This document shows, piece by piece, positions 7,873-17,339 of a stretch of 64,000 nucleotides of DNA (position 1 is its first letter; the number at the start of each line of letters is the position of its first letter). The stretch spans positions 421,249-485,248 of the forward strand of contig NZ_UNRA01000002.1 of assembly GCF_900537075.1 (NCBI RefSeq). The letters are read 5' to 3'. The translations under genes were made by a program, and so were the position numbers. The notes beneath the pieces are model-generated. The model was given only the letters and a program-made list of their open reading frames with translations, searched no databases and was not told the origin of the DNA. This DNA comes from Tropicibacter sp. Alg240-R139 (GTDB taxonomy: Bacteria > Pseudomonadota > Alphaproteobacteria > Rhodobacterales > Rhodobacteraceae).

Positions 7873-8799
7873 ATGAGTTACTATGATAACAAGATGATGT
7901 CGGAATTGGAAAACGGTCGCACCCCGCCCCGCGCGGGTGACATGCCCGGGGGGGGAGAGGAGTCTTATCGACCCTTCCGCCGCAAGGCTGCGCTGCGCGA
8001 TGAGCCCAAGACAGTGCTGCGTGAGGAACCCGTTGAACCCCATATCCTGACCGAAGAGGTGCGGGTAGAAACCCTGCCTGCCGTGCTGCCAAACACCTGG
8101 GAGCAATTGCAGTCAGTGTCGATCAGTATGCGTGATCAATATTTGTCGCGGGCCCCATTGGTGAATTTCTTTCGCGAAACGCCGACCGCACGGGCCTTTG
8201 ACATTCTGCGCACCCGTTTGTTGCAGACACTCAAACACGAGGGATGGCGTCGCGTCGCGATTGTTGCGCCCACGTCTGGCTGCGGGGCGACTTTCACGGC
8301 AACCAATCTGGCGCTTAGCCTGGCACGGGTGCCTGACAGCCGTACCATCCTGATGGACATGAACATGCGTGATCCGGGCGTGAAATCCGCGTTGGACATC
8401 GCGGCCCTTGGCCAACAACAGAAGTTCCTGGATGGACAGCACGCCCTGCAGGATCATTTGGTACGCTGCAGTAATACGCTGGCTGTAGGGTTGACCGATA
8501 CAGCCAGCACAAATGCCGCCGAGCTGTTACAGTCACAAGCCTGCGGCGAGGCGCTTGATGCGATGATCGAAGACGTACAGCCGGATGTTGTTCTTTATGA
8601 CCTGCCGCCGGTTCTGGCGCATGACGATCTAACCGCTTTCATGGGCCAAATCGACGGTGTCCTGCTGGTCTCGGATGGCGAGCAGACCACCTCGGATCAG
8701 GTAAAGGCCTGCGAAAAAATCATTGGTGGCCATGTGCCGCTGCTGGGTGTGATTCTGAACCGGGGACGTGGTTCCCGTCTTGAAGCTTACGCCTCCTGA
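7873..8799 (+). CDS. CpsD/CapB-like polysaccharide chain-length ATPase with degenerate Walker A
   Basis: This protein of about 308 residues resembles the cytoplasmic ATPase half of bacterial tyrosine kinases that partner Wzz proteins. The P-loop region reads APTSGCGATFTATNLALSLA, so the invariant Walker A Lys is Ala. The Walker A' region ILMDMNMRDP and the Walker B region DVVLYDLPPV are recognisable. There is no C-terminal tyrosine cluster; the tail is RGSRLEAYAS. It therefore may not phosphorylate or even hydrolyse ATP normally and may act as a structural partner of the Wzz protein encoded 127 bases downstream. The start at 7873 follows GGGAG; an in-frame ATG at 7840 is possible. The N-terminal 80 residues are variable and Pro/Glu/Arg-rich. 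Confidence 0.82.
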   Translation: MSYYDNKMMSELENGRTPPRAGDMPGGGEESYRPFRRKAALRDEPKTVLREEPVEPHILTEEVRVETLPAVLPNTWEQLQSVSISMRDQYLSRAPLVNFFRETPTARAFDILRTRLLQTLKHEGWRRVAIVAPTSGCGATFTATNLALSLARVPDSRTILMDMNMRDPGVKSALDIAALGQQQKFLDGQHALQDHLVRCSNTLAVGLTDTASTNAAELLQSQACGEALDAMIEDVQPDVVLYDLPPVLAHDDLTAFMGQIDGVLLVSDGEQTTSDQVKACEKIIGGHVPLLGVILNRGRGSRLEAYAS

Positions 8800-8926
8800 C
8801 ACCAGCTTGGGCTTGCTGATGCCATAGTTTCGCCTGTTTGCTATGGTCTATTGCTTGCGTTGATCCGCAATGTGCGGTCGGCTGAGCAGCAAGAAAACAA
8901 AGCTATTTGCAGGTTGGATAAGGCAC

Positions 8927-10207
8927 ATGGGGCCGATCTTTTCGCTAGATGATTTGATGGACATGTTCCGTCGCAGGGCACGCATGATCGTGGCCATCAT
9001 TGCACTTGGGTGCGTGACGTCGGTGCTGCTGGCGCTTAGCCAGACGCATGAATACGAATCCGCCGAAGTTATCCAGATCGCACAGCCGGTGATAGCCGAC
9101 GATTTGGCCCGCTCCACTGTGGACGGGTCTTCGGCGCGGCGGTTGCAGTTGATCCAGCAGCGCCTGATGACTCGGGGCACGGTTCTGGAAATCATCGACA
9201 AATTTGGCCTGTATAAGGACCTTCCCGATCTCAAGAATAGCGCCCGCATCGACCGATTGCGTCGTGCGGTCCGGATCGAAGGGATCGCCGCCGCGCGTGA
9301 AGGGTACGCCGACGACGGCACAATCTCGGTGCTGACGATCACCGCTCGGATGGAAACGCCGGAATTGGCGCAAGCGGTGGCGCACGAGTTCGGGCAACGC
9401 ACCATCGAGTTGAGCAAACAGAACCGCATCGAACAAGCCAGCAAGACTCTGGCGTTTTTTGACGCGCAAGAGCAGGCGATTACCGAAGAAATCGCGGTGC
9501 TGGAAAACGAGATTACTGATTATCGTAACACGCATGACCTGACTTTGCCTGGCAGTCTTGAGTTTCGCCGGGAAGAAGTCTCGACCATCAACGAAGGTCT
9601 TCTGGACATCGCCCGAGACCGGATCGAGGTCGAGCGCGCAATGGAATTGGCGGACAAGAGCCAGCGCCCGGCCACGGCGGAACGATTGCGGGCTGACCTT
9701 CTGGAACAGCTCGCCACGCTCGAGGCGCAGCGCCAGTTGTTGATGAATCGCAAGCAAGAGCTTGAAGCCCTGATAGAAACCTCGCCCGAAGTGCAGCGCC
9801 AGATCGGCGCCTATGAGCGGCAGGTTGAACAGTTGCGCAGTGAATTGACGAACATCGCCAATCGTCGCACCGACGCGGAACTGGGCTTTCGCCTCGAAGA
9901 TCAGCGTCAGGCCGAGCGTCTGACAGTCATCGAAGAGGCGGCACTGCCAGATTATCCGGTGACGGAAAGCCGGACAAAGAAAGCCATTTTGGGCGGGGCC
10001 GCGAGCGTCCTTTTTGCCTTTGTGTTGGCCTATCTTCTGGAGATGCGCAACCCGGTCATGCGGTCGGCTGACCAGATGGAACGTGAGCTTGGCCTGGCTC
10101 CGGTCGTGACTTTGCCGTTTCTTGATACGCGTGAGCCGCGCAGATCCGTTTGGGCGCGTTTATCATCCATCTTTTCAAACAAGAAAACCGGCGGCGGGAC
10201 GGCGTAA
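8927..10207 (+). CDS. Wzz-type polysaccharide chain-length determinant (inner membrane)
   Basis: The protein has about 426 residues from the ATG at 8927 (AAGG upstream); an earlier ATG at 8870 lacks a ribosome site. It has the two-membrane-span plan of the Wzz/PCP family: one span around MIVAIIALGCVTSVLLALS, a long periplasmic part rich in heptad-like Glu/Arg/Leu segments predicted to be coiled coil, and a second span KKAILGGAASVLFAFVLAYL near residue 355. A short cytoplasmic tail follows with no ATPase domain, so chain-length control is split between this protein and the CpsD-like protein upstream. It ends 3 bases from the convergent flippase gene. Confidence 0.88.
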   Translation: MGPIFSLDDLMDMFRRRARMIVAIIALGCVTSVLLALSQTHEYESAEVIQIAQPVIADDLARSTVDGSSARRLQLIQQRLMTRGTVLEIIDKFGLYKDLPDLKNSARIDRLRRAVRIEGIAAAREGYADDGTISVLTITARMETPELAQAVAHEFGQRTIELSKQNRIEQASKTLAFFDAQEQAITEEIAVLENEITDYRNTHDLTLPGSLEFRREEVSTINEGLLDIARDRIEVERAMELADKSQRPATAERLRADLLEQLATLEAQRQLLMNRKQELEALIETSPEVQRQIGAYERQVEQLRSELTNIANRRTDAELGFRLEDQRQAERLTVIEEAALPDYPVTESRTKKAILGGAASVLFAFVLAYLLEMRNPVMRSADQMERELGLAPVVTLPFLDTREPRRSVWARLSSIFSNKKTGGGTA

Positions 10208-10210
10208 GCT

Positions 10211-11569
10211 CTACATCTGCGACAGGGCGCTGATCTGCTCCCAGTGATACCACAGCAGCAGTGAAACGGTTGCGCTGGAAATGACTGCGGCCATCATATC
10301 ATGGATCGGGTCCCAGACCCGATGTTTTACGCTCAGCCAGACCAGGGCAGGGTAAGTGAAGATCATCGACAACCCCAACCCGGCCATGGCACCGATCAGG
10401 CCAAAGCTCTGAACGCCCAAGATGATGCACAGGGTCTGCGACGTGGCCTTGACCAGACTCAGCAGAAAAAACGACCGGCTGTCACCGGCGGCCAGGGCGG
10501 CTGAATCATAGGTCATGATGATGGCTTGGGGAACCAGCGCGCAGGCAATCAGGGTGACGATAGGGCCGGACAGATGATAGCGGTCATCATAAAGCACATC
10601 GATCAACCAGGGCCCCACGGCGGCCATCACCAGAAGCAGCCCGACAATTCCACATGTCATGGCGGCTCGTAGCAACCTCTGCTTGCGACGGCTGGCCTGA
10701 TCCTCATGCGCGGGGCGGTCGCGGTAGATCGGTATCATGATCTTTTGTGTGACGGCATGGCCCAGCATCGAGGGGAAGCTGCCCAGGAAGAAGCCGATGT
10801 TATAAAGGCCCAAGACCTCAAGCGTCAAAAAACGGCCCAGAATAGCCCGGTCGCCCTGGCTGATCAGAAAGGCCAGGCCGGTGCTCAGAAATATCCACTT
10901 GCCGAAATGCGCGATTTCATACGCAGCAGCCTTTTCCCAGCGGAACTGGTTGCGTGGGCCAGGTAAGCAATAATGAGTCAGCAGCAGCTTTGCGACTGCT
11001 TGCACCACCCCCCCAAAAACCAGCGACAGCACCGAGCCTGTGGCCGTCGCAAACCAGACCATAAACCCGATCCCGATAACCTGGCTTGCCAGATCCAGTA
11101 ATGTCAACCGTCCCACCAGCAGGTGCCGGTGAGCGGTTTCAATTCGTGTTGGATTGACACCCGACACCAACAACGCAACAGCCGCAATCGGAAGATATTG
11201 TTTCAGTTCAGGTTCGCCATAGAACGTGGCCACAGGCCCGGCCACAGCCCAAGCCAACCCAAACAGCAATACACCGCGCATCACTTGAATGGTCCAGGCG
11301 GTGTCCAGAAAATCCGGATCATCACCGCGTTTGTTCTGGGCAATCGACGGGCCTAAACCGACGTCCGAAAACAGGTTCAAACCCACAGTGACAACGCTGA
11401 CCAGCGCCATCAGGCCAAAGGCTTCGGGAAACAGGATACGAGTCAGAACCAGATTGGCGGCCAACCGCAGGGCCTGACTGCCGCCATAGCCGATGATCAG
11501 CCACGATGCACTGCGCAGAACACGCGCCATCAAACCGGTTCCGGAAAAGGCTGATACCATCCTGTTCAT
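10211..11569 (-). CDS. Wzx-like oligosaccharide flippase
   Basis: This 452-residue, strongly hydrophobic protein has about 12 to 14 membrane segments and the N-terminal pattern of the polysaccharide transporter family (SWLIIGYGGSQALRLAANLVLTR, then PEAFGLMALV). It should move lipid-linked repeat units across the inner membrane. The gene is divergent from the GT4 gene and convergent with the Wzz gene, so it is not in one operon with either. It fits a Wzx/Wzy pathway together with the initiating transferase and the Wzy-like protein at 30341-31804. Confidence 0.9.
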   Translation of the reverse strand: MNRMVSAFSGTGLMARVLRSASWLIIGYGGSQALRLAANLVLTRILFPEAFGLMALVSVVTVGLNLFSDVGLGPSIAQNKRGDDPDFLDTAWTIQVMRGVLLFGLAWAVAGPVATFYGEPELKQYLPIAAVALLVSGVNPTRIETAHRHLLVGRLTLLDLASQVIGIGFMVWFATATGSVLSLVFGGVVQAVAKLLLTHYCLPGPRNQFRWEKAAAYEIAHFGKWIFLSTGLAFLISQGDRAILGRFLTLEVLGLYNIGFFLGSFPSMLGHAVTQKIMIPIYRDRPAHEDQASRRKQRLLRAAMTCGIVGLLLVMAAVGPWLIDVLYDDRYHLSGPIVTLIACALVPQAIIMTYDSAALAAGDSRSFFLLSLVKATSQTLCIILGVQSFGLIGAMAGLGLSMIFTYPALVWLSVKHRVWDPIHDMMAAVISSATVSLLLWYHWEQISALSQM

Positions 11570-11718
11570 CTTGTCCGGCTATTCCCCGCGCCTCGTTTAT
11601 TTCGCGATAGTGCCTGTAGGTATTGGGGTACACAACAAAAACCGATTGTTTGGCCCAGCTTTTCAGATTGCAGACAACAGGTTAGGACTGAAACAACCCT
11701 TATCATCGGTGCCGCCCC

Positions 11719-12924
11719 GTGAAAATTGCTTATGTCCTGAACACCTATCCGCAGCCCTCGCACAGCTTCATCCGCCGCGAGGTGCAAGCGCTTGAGCGGC
11801 GGGGCTTTGACATCACCCGTCTGGCTATGCGCCGTAGCGAGTCGCCACTTGTCGATGAACGTGATCGGGCCGAGGCAGTGAAGACGGGCTATGTACTGGA
11901 TCGCGGCGCTTTCGGTCTGTTTGTCGATGCCTTGCGTCAAGCGATCAAGGCACCACTTCGAACGGCCAAGGGGCTGGCGATGGCCTGGCGGTTGGGACGT
12001 GCCTCGCAAATTGGGGTGCTGCGGCATCTGATCTATCTGGCCGAGGCCGCTCATGTGGCGACCCGGTGTCGGTCGGATTCCGTCGCTCATGTGCATGCTC
12101 ATTTTGGTACCAATGCTGCGGCGGTTGCGATGCTGTCCCATGTGCTGGGTGGGCCACGTTATTCGTTCACGGTTCATGGCCCAGAAGAATTCGACGCCCC
12201 CTATGCTCTGTCCCTTGGTGACAAGCTGGATCAGGCGGCTTTTGCCATTGGCGTAAGCGAATTTGGGCGCAGCCAGCTGTGCCGGTGGGCCAGCTTTGCC
12301 ACCTGGGATCTGTTACATGTGGTTCATTGCGGGATCGAGCCTGCAGCCTTCGACAATTGGAAGCCGGTGCCGCAAGGCCCCTTGCGGTTGGTCGCGATTG
12401 GGCGGTTTGTGGAACAAAAGGGCCAGATGGTATTGGTGCGCGCGCTTCGTCGTCTCAAGGATTCTCACCCTGACGTGCAGCTGACTCTGGTCGGGGATGG
12501 CGAGATGCGGGGCGATCTGGAACACGCAGTGGCGCAAGCGGGGCTGGGTGACATGGTGCGTTTCACGGGTTGGCTAGATCAGGACGGTGTGCAAGCTGAG
12601 ATCGACGCTGCCCACGCGCTTGTCATGCCCAGCTTTGCTGAAGGGTTGCCCATGGTCATCATGGAGGCGATGGCGGCCGCTCGCCCGGTGATTGCCACCT
12701 ATATCGCCGGAACGCCTGAGCTGGTGATGGAGGGGCAGACAGGCTGGCTCGTCCCGGCGGGGGATGATCAAGCACTGGCCAAGGCCATCGAAGAGCTGGC
12801 GGCAACTCCGATTGAGGATGTGTTGCACATGGGGGAGATGGGGCGCAAACGGGTTTTGCAACGTCACGACATCGACAGTCAGGCCGGTAAGCTGGGTGCT
12901 CTGTTTCAAAAGGCGACGCGCTGA
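11719..12924 (+). CDS. GT4 family glycosyltransferase
   Basis: This 401-residue enzyme begins MKIAYVLNTYPQPSHSFIRR, typical of WcaL/AmsK-like GT4 enzymes. It has a C-terminal nucleotide-sugar half with VAIGRFVEQKGQMVL and the E-x7-E region SFAEGLPMVIMEAMAAARPV. It should add a sugar to the lipid-linked repeat unit on the cytoplasmic face. The start is GTG with only a weak ribosome site, but the N-terminal alignment supports it. Its stop codon is immediately followed by the stop of the convergent GT2 gene with no spacing. Donor and acceptor are unknown. Confidence 0.9.
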   Translation: MKIAYVLNTYPQPSHSFIRREVQALERRGFDITRLAMRRSESPLVDERDRAEAVKTGYVLDRGAFGLFVDALRQAIKAPLRTAKGLAMAWRLGRASQIGVLRHLIYLAEAAHVATRCRSDSVAHVHAHFGTNAAAVAMLSHVLGGPRYSFTVHGPEEFDAPYALSLGDKLDQAAFAIGVSEFGRSQLCRWASFATWDLLHVVHCGIEPAAFDNWKPVPQGPLRLVAIGRFVEQKGQMVLVRALRRLKDSHPDVQLTLVGDGEMRGDLEHAVAQAGLGDMVRFTGWLDQDGVQAEIDAAHALVMPSFAEGLPMVIMEAMAAARPVIATYIAGTPELVMEGQTGWLVPAGDDQALAKAIEELAATPIEDVLHMGEMGRKRVLQRHDIDSQAGKLGALFQKATR

Positions 12925-13770
12925 TCAGCGTCCACGCACCCATTCTGATTTAGAGCGAAAGAGCCGAGTTTTGACCGCCAGTGCGACAGTGACATAAACC
13001 ACAAACCCCAACGGATGGCGCAGTGCACGCCGAAAGAGGCCGACCAGGCTTGTTGGCAACTTGTCGTCGTTGGCCATCAGATCGGGATACAGATCAGAAA
13101 TCTGTGCGACCCCTTCGTTCTGACGCCTGCGCACACGGACAAGATTACGGAACCCCTCAACCAGGGGCCATTGGTATTGCGCCGTCACCCGAACCCGTTC
13201 AGCAGAAGTGAACTGCAAACGGGCGAAGGTGTCGTCCGAGATGATTTGCGGCCAATCCCCCCATCGATTGCGCCCGGTTCGGTTCATAGCAAACGCGCCG
13301 AAACCCGGACAGCCGTGGGTTACAAAGGGAAGCGTTACCCAAAACCGCCCATAGGCCCCCGTCACCCAATCTTGGGCTGGCATCAGTTGCGGTGAACCGC
13401 TCCCGTACGTCGGTCCTTGGACACCCAATTGCGCCACCAATTGGCGTAGAAGTGCAGGTGACACCAGCACATCCGCATCCAGATACACCAGCACATCCCC
13501 TTTGGCTGCCGCGTCGCCCGCGTTCAAAGCGCCGGGTTTGCTACCATGCTTCAATTCGATGACCCGCCAATCCCAACCGCGCGCTTCCGCTGTCTTTGCA
13601 TGGGACCGCGCACGCGCGGCCGTGCCATCCGAGCACCCGTTGGCGACGACGATAACTTGCGGTTTCCAACCATCCGGCAAGGTGTCGCTATGTAGCAAAG
13701 CCTGCACGCAAGCGTCGATATAGTCTGCTTCGTTGTGCGCAGGGAGGATGATACTGACGGTCTGGTTCAT
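12925..13770 (-). CDS. GT2 family glycosyltransferase (last gene of the PKS/NRPS operon)
   Basis: This 281-residue enzyme has a GT-A fold start, SIILPAHNEADYIDACVQAL, then VVANGCSDGT and the metal-binding DADV within LVYLDADVLVSPALL. The C-terminus has a short hydrophobic segment FVVYVTVALAV. The ATG at 13770 forms an ATGA overlap with the stop of the SGNH/glycosidase gene, which decides the start over an upstream ATG at 13794. It is the last gene of the minus-strand operon that begins with the PKS. The sugar donor is unknown. Confidence 0.88.
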   Translation of the reverse strand: MNQTVSIILPAHNEADYIDACVQALLHSDTLPDGWKPQVIVVANGCSDGTAARARSHAKTAEARGWDWRVIELKHGSKPGALNAGDAAAKGDVLVYLDADVLVSPALLRQLVAQLGVQGPTYGSGSPQLMPAQDWVTGAYGRFWVTLPFVTHGCPGFGAFAMNRTGRNRWGDWPQIISDDTFARLQFTSAERVRVTAQYQWPLVEGFRNLVRVRRRQNEGVAQISDLYPDLMANDDKLPTSLVGLFRRALRHPLGFVVYVTVALAVKTRLFRSKSEWVRGR

Positions 13771-16334
13771 CGAAACGCTGATACTGCCTGCCATCTGGGG
13801 TTGGTGTCACTCAGGTGCCGCAAGTGCCCCCAACTGCCCCATTTGTTTGGACGATAGACATCGGCATAGGCGTTGAACAGTTTGCCGCCAAGCGCATGCC
13901 ACCCCCGGATCAACTCAGTGTAAAGCGCTCCCATTTCTGGCGAATAGTTGAAATGGGTGAAAAAGGCGGTCAACTCTTCGTCGTCGACCATCGGGCCGAT
14001 GCCCACCACATGGGTGCCGCCTTCGTACATGATCAGCTCAAGGCCGTAGGTTTCGGCCACCTGTGCATGATACGGCAGGCGTTCGGTCAGATTGTGCGCC
14101 AGCGTGTCCTCGGTCTGACCACTTACCAGCCCGTCGCGCAGTTCGGCCCAAGCCTGCGCTGACGCCGCATCAAAGCGATGTTTGATGACATATTCCTGCA
14201 AGGCCTCGCCAGTCAGTCCTTTTTCAGAACCTTGCTGCCGCGCTTGCGCCCGGCTTTCTGCCAGCCAACCCTGTACCATGTCATGCCGATCCTCGAGACC
14301 CAGAACGCCTCCGAAATATCCGGTTACGGCGTAGGCATCGAAATAGTCTGCCGGGCGTTTGCGGTCTGGTTTATCTGCGACCCACGGTGGGGCCTCAAGG
14401 ATCAACTCTTCCAACCCGATCCAGCCGGTTTGTGTGGCAATGACCCGAACCAGACGCTCGTCAACTTGATCGCCGTAAACGTCAGTCCAGATTTGCGCCA
14501 TCTCGGCTGCGCGCCCACCGTAGTAGGCGACCCAATGATCCTTCTTGCCCCAAGCCTCCAGCGCCTGTTCATCAGCCCAATGAGCCTGCTTGAACTGCCA
14601 GTTCCAGACCTCGTTGGAGTATTCGACATAGGCCCGCTGCTCGACCCACAGCGTATCTCGGACGTATTCGGCAAAGGTGCGCATATAGGCATCATCGGCT
14701 TTGTGAGGCATGTTGAACCATCCATCCGCGCCGGTGCGGTTGAGCAGTTCCACCATGACTTCAAGGGGGACACCGTGGCTGGCATAGGTGTAATCACTGG
14801 GGCGTGGGCGGTCGGCCCAGGCGGATTGGGACGAGTTGTTCGTCTCCATCCAATCCATGAAACGCAACACCTGGAACCCTTGCAAGTGATCCAGCCACAG
14901 CGGATTGAAGATTGCGCCCGCTTCGTAAGCCGCCTCATGGTCCAGCTTCACGACCGAGATGTTGCGGATGTAATCGCCGCCCAAATGGGTACGCTGAATG
15001 CGGATGTCGACGGGGCCGGGACCGGGTTCAAAGTCGAACTCGATCCGGTTTTTGCCGTAGCGCACGTTTTTGGCACGACCGCCAACCTCGACAATTCCCT
15101 TGCCTTGGTAGCGCAGCGCATAACGTCCTTTGGTCGACACCGCCTCGGGCGGCAGATCGGTCAGGATCAGTGTCCCGATCGAGCCGAGCTCGGGCGGGAT
15201 TTCAACGGGCCAGCCATAATCGTCCAGATAGCCGGCAGCCTGCAGATCTTCATGGGTGGCGCCGCCAAACTGCCGCGGCAGATGCCCGATCCAGGGGCGG
15301 GCGGTTTTCATCACGTCCAGAAACGGTTGTTGCACCGACCAATCGTTCACGCCCGCCAGACCGATGGCCATGGGCACGCGACCTTCCGGCTGAGGGGGGG
15401 GGGCAAATCCTTCGGGCAAAGGAACGGGTTCTGTGGTCGTTGCCGTTTCCACGGGCGCTTCCGGCGCAGCTGGTGCAGGCGGGGTGCCCGCCTGTGCTGG
15501 CTGCGCCGCCCCCGGTTTGGGCGGTGAAGGTCGGATTGCGTCATAAGCGGCTACTGCTTCAAACGCGATCTGTTGTAACCGTTGGGCCAACGCCGGATTC
15601 GGAGCCTCAAATGATCCACCCCATTTGTCACGTAGCCTTCGTGGCAGGCCCAAGGGACTTTCGCCGGTAACGGCGGCGTATTGCACCATGGTCAGGAAAT
15701 AGAACCCCAGGTCATTGGGATGGATTGTATCTGAAAACACGTCGTCTATTCGGTCGACCCCCGGCACTGCCCCAGCCGTGATTTCGTCAGCCAGCAGTGC
15801 CATTGCCTGTCCCGCCGGGATCAATTGCATCGGCTGTACGTCAGGGCTGCGTTCGGCATTCACGGCCTCGACGATCCCTTCCCAAACTGGCAGATCCTGT
15901 TCGATCCGCAGCAGCCACGGTGTGTCATCTCCGTCGTCGTGTTGGATGTCCGTTCCGCTGCCCGAGCGCAGGTCGTGCCAAGTCTCTTGCAGGAACACGC
16001 GCGTCTCAGGATTGGCACCAGTGGCCAGTTCGAAGTATTTTTGCGCGTACCCTTCGCTGTCGTTGAACTCAACTTGATTGGCCAGCGGGATCGCCTCTGT
16101 CAGGATTACAACGTTGTAATCACCGTCGGCCAAGGCCTGCCGTGCGTTTAGCCCTTCGGCCCGGTTTGCATTGGTCCAATTGTAGGACAGCGGTGCACCG
16201 TTGATGATCTGATAGTCTACCTGCGCCTGAGGCGCAGCGCGATCCAGAACTTGCGCCATCATTTGCGGGTTGGTGGGGCCAAACAGGCTGTGCCCGACAT
16301 AGAACACGCCCAACAGAGTAGACAGCCAGCTCAT
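13767..16334 (-). CDS. Two-domain protein: SGNH-hydrolase-like plus GH-A-like glycosidase domain
   Basis: This 855-residue protein has three parts. Residues 1-250 resemble an SGNH/GDSL esterase, with a GHSLFG block I at 14-19 and DTIHPND near 203 as the Asp-x-x-His block. Residues 265-300 are a Pro/Ala/Glu linker. Residues 320-855 resemble a large (beta/alpha)8 glycosidase: EYSNEVWNW near 573 contains an Asn-Glu pair like the GH clan A acid/base, and MYEGGTH near 770 offers a nucleophile Glu. The start MSWLSTLLGVFYVGHS is hydrophobic but lacks a clear cleavage site. It overlaps both neighbours by ATGA. It may trim or deacylate a polysaccharide or glycosylated natural product; neither activity is proven. 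Confidence 0.65.
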   Translation of the reverse strand: MSWLSTLLGVFYVGHSLFGPTNPQMMAQVLDRAAPQAQVDYQIINGAPLSYNWTNANRAEGLNARQALADGDYNVVILTEAIPLANQVEFNDSEGYAQKYFELATGANPETRVFLQETWHDLRSGSGTDIQHDDGDDTPWLLRIEQDLPVWEGIVEAVNAERSPDVQPMQLIPAGQAMALLADEITAGAVPGVDRIDDVFSDTIHPNDLGFYFLTMVQYAAVTGESPLGLPRRLRDKWGGSFEAPNPALAQRLQQIAFEAVAAYDAIRPSPPKPGAAQPAQAGTPPAPAAPEAPVETATTTEPVPLPEGFAPPPQPEGRVPMAIGLAGVNDWSVQQPFLDVMKTARPWIGHLPRQFGGATHEDLQAAGYLDDYGWPVEIPPELGSIGTLILTDLPPEAVSTKGRYALRYQGKGIVEVGGRAKNVRYGKNRIEFDFEPGPGPVDIRIQRTHLGGDYIRNISVVKLDHEAAYEAGAIFNPLWLDHLQGFQVLRFMDWMETNNSSQSAWADRPRPSDYTYASHGVPLEVMVELLNRTGADGWFNMPHKADDAYMRTFAEYVRDTLWVEQRAYVEYSNEVWNWQFKQAHWADEQALEAWGKKDHWVAYYGGRAAEMAQIWTDVYGDQVDERLVRVIATQTGWIGLEELILEAPPWVADKPDRKRPADYFDAYAVTGYFGGVLGLEDRHDMVQGWLAESRAQARQQGSEKGLTGEALQEYVIKHRFDAASAQAWAELRDGLVSGQTEDTLAHNLTERLPYHAQVAETYGLELIMYEGGTHVVGIGPMVDDEELTAFFTHFNYSPEMGALYTELIRGWHALGGKLFNAYADVYRPNKWGSWGHLRHLSDTNPRWQAVSAFR

Positions 16335-17278
16335 TGCGGCACTCCGGTCTTGGGGTAGCTGGTGACAGTGTCCCAGACGACCTTTTGCATCAGGAGGGCC
16401 GCTTCCGGCGAGGGTGCCTGTGCCGGGATTCCATTGGCTTTCTGCAGCTCATGGGGCAGGCCCTCGGGCGACTTCTGATAGAGCACTGCATAGTGCGTCA
16501 AGGCCACCAGGTAGTTTCCCAGATCTCCCATGTGGATCGGGTCAAGCTTACCTTCTTGATCGACGCCAAACAGGTCCTCGGGGCCATCGATGCCCTCAAC
16601 ACCGCCTGCGTTGCGAACTTCGGTCATGAAGTTCAACAGCACTTGACCCGCAGGGATGACATGCACAGGGCGGTCAGGGTGGCGCGCCAGATCTGCCAGT
16701 AAAAGCCGGTTTTCCCACAAGTCCGCAAGGTCTTGCTCCAACCGTACCTCCCATCCCTTGGGGTCGGTCAGCCAATGCCAGGATTCATACAAATAGATCG
16801 GAGCCTCCGGGTTTCCTGCATGGGCCAGATCGGCCCACAGGCCAAGATATTTCACGCTCTCATGGTATTTGATCGCATCACTCAGCTCGACCATTTCGGT
16901 AAGCACCACGGCATCATAATCGCCTGAGCTGATCGCCTGTTTGGCGGCACGAAAGATGCCCGGTTGGTTGTTGCTTTCGTCAAAGCCCAGGATTTCGACA
17001 TCGTCGTCCCAATGCGCCTTCATCGGGGTACCCCAGCCCAACTGGCTGTTGTGGCTGTGCCCCTCAGGTGCCAGTTGCGCCAGCATCGCGGGCATGTCTT
17101 GATTAACCAGGCTGTGGCCCAGAAAAAAGACCCGCATCGATCCCTGATGTGGGGGCACGGGTTTGGCATAGGTGGCTTCGATCACGTCGGGTGCGGGCAG
17201 ACGAGGTTTGAGCCAGACCCACCAGGCACCGGCACCCAACAGGATCAGAGCAAGCAGGATCAGCAAAACCAAACGCAT
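16331..17278 (-). CDS. Membrane-anchored SGNH-hydrolase-like protein
   Basis: This 315-residue protein has an N-terminal membrane anchor (LVLLILLALILLGAGAWWVW). It then has the same SGNH-like fold as the N-terminal half of the next gene: FFLGHSLVN with GHS at 54-56, AVVLTEMVEL, and DPIHMGDLGNY as the Asp-x-x-His block near 250. The two are likely tandem paralogues, one short and anchored, one fused to a glycosidase-like domain. The active domain should face the periplasm. SGNH proteins in polysaccharide loci commonly add or remove acetyl groups. Its stop overlaps the next start as ATGA; 61 bases separate it from the phosphopantetheinyl transferase. Confidence 0.7.
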   Translation of the reverse strand: MRLVLLILLALILLGAGAWWVWLKPRLPAPDVIEATYAKPVPPHQGSMRVFFLGHSLVNQDMPAMLAQLAPEGHSHNSQLGWGTPMKAHWDDDVEILGFDESNNQPGIFRAAKQAISSGDYDAVVLTEMVELSDAIKYHESVKYLGLWADLAHAGNPEAPIYLYESWHWLTDPKGWEVRLEQDLADLWENRLLLADLARHPDRPVHVIPAGQVLLNFMTEVRNAGGVEGIDGPEDLFGVDQEGKLDPIHMGDLGNYLVALTHYAVLYQKSPEGLPHELQKANGIPAQAPSPEAALLMQKVVWDTVTSYPKTGVPQ

Positions 17279-17339
17279 TTTGGGGGTTTCTCGCTCCTTT
17301 TGGGGACAGGTTGGACTCTAGCGCGCCCGAGCTTGGGTT

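Noticed and set aside
14178-15527. Long plus-strand ORF of 449 residues opposite the SGNH/glycosidase gene
   Set aside because: It is a shadow of the GC-rich minus-strand gene, which has motifs and coupled neighbours on both sides.
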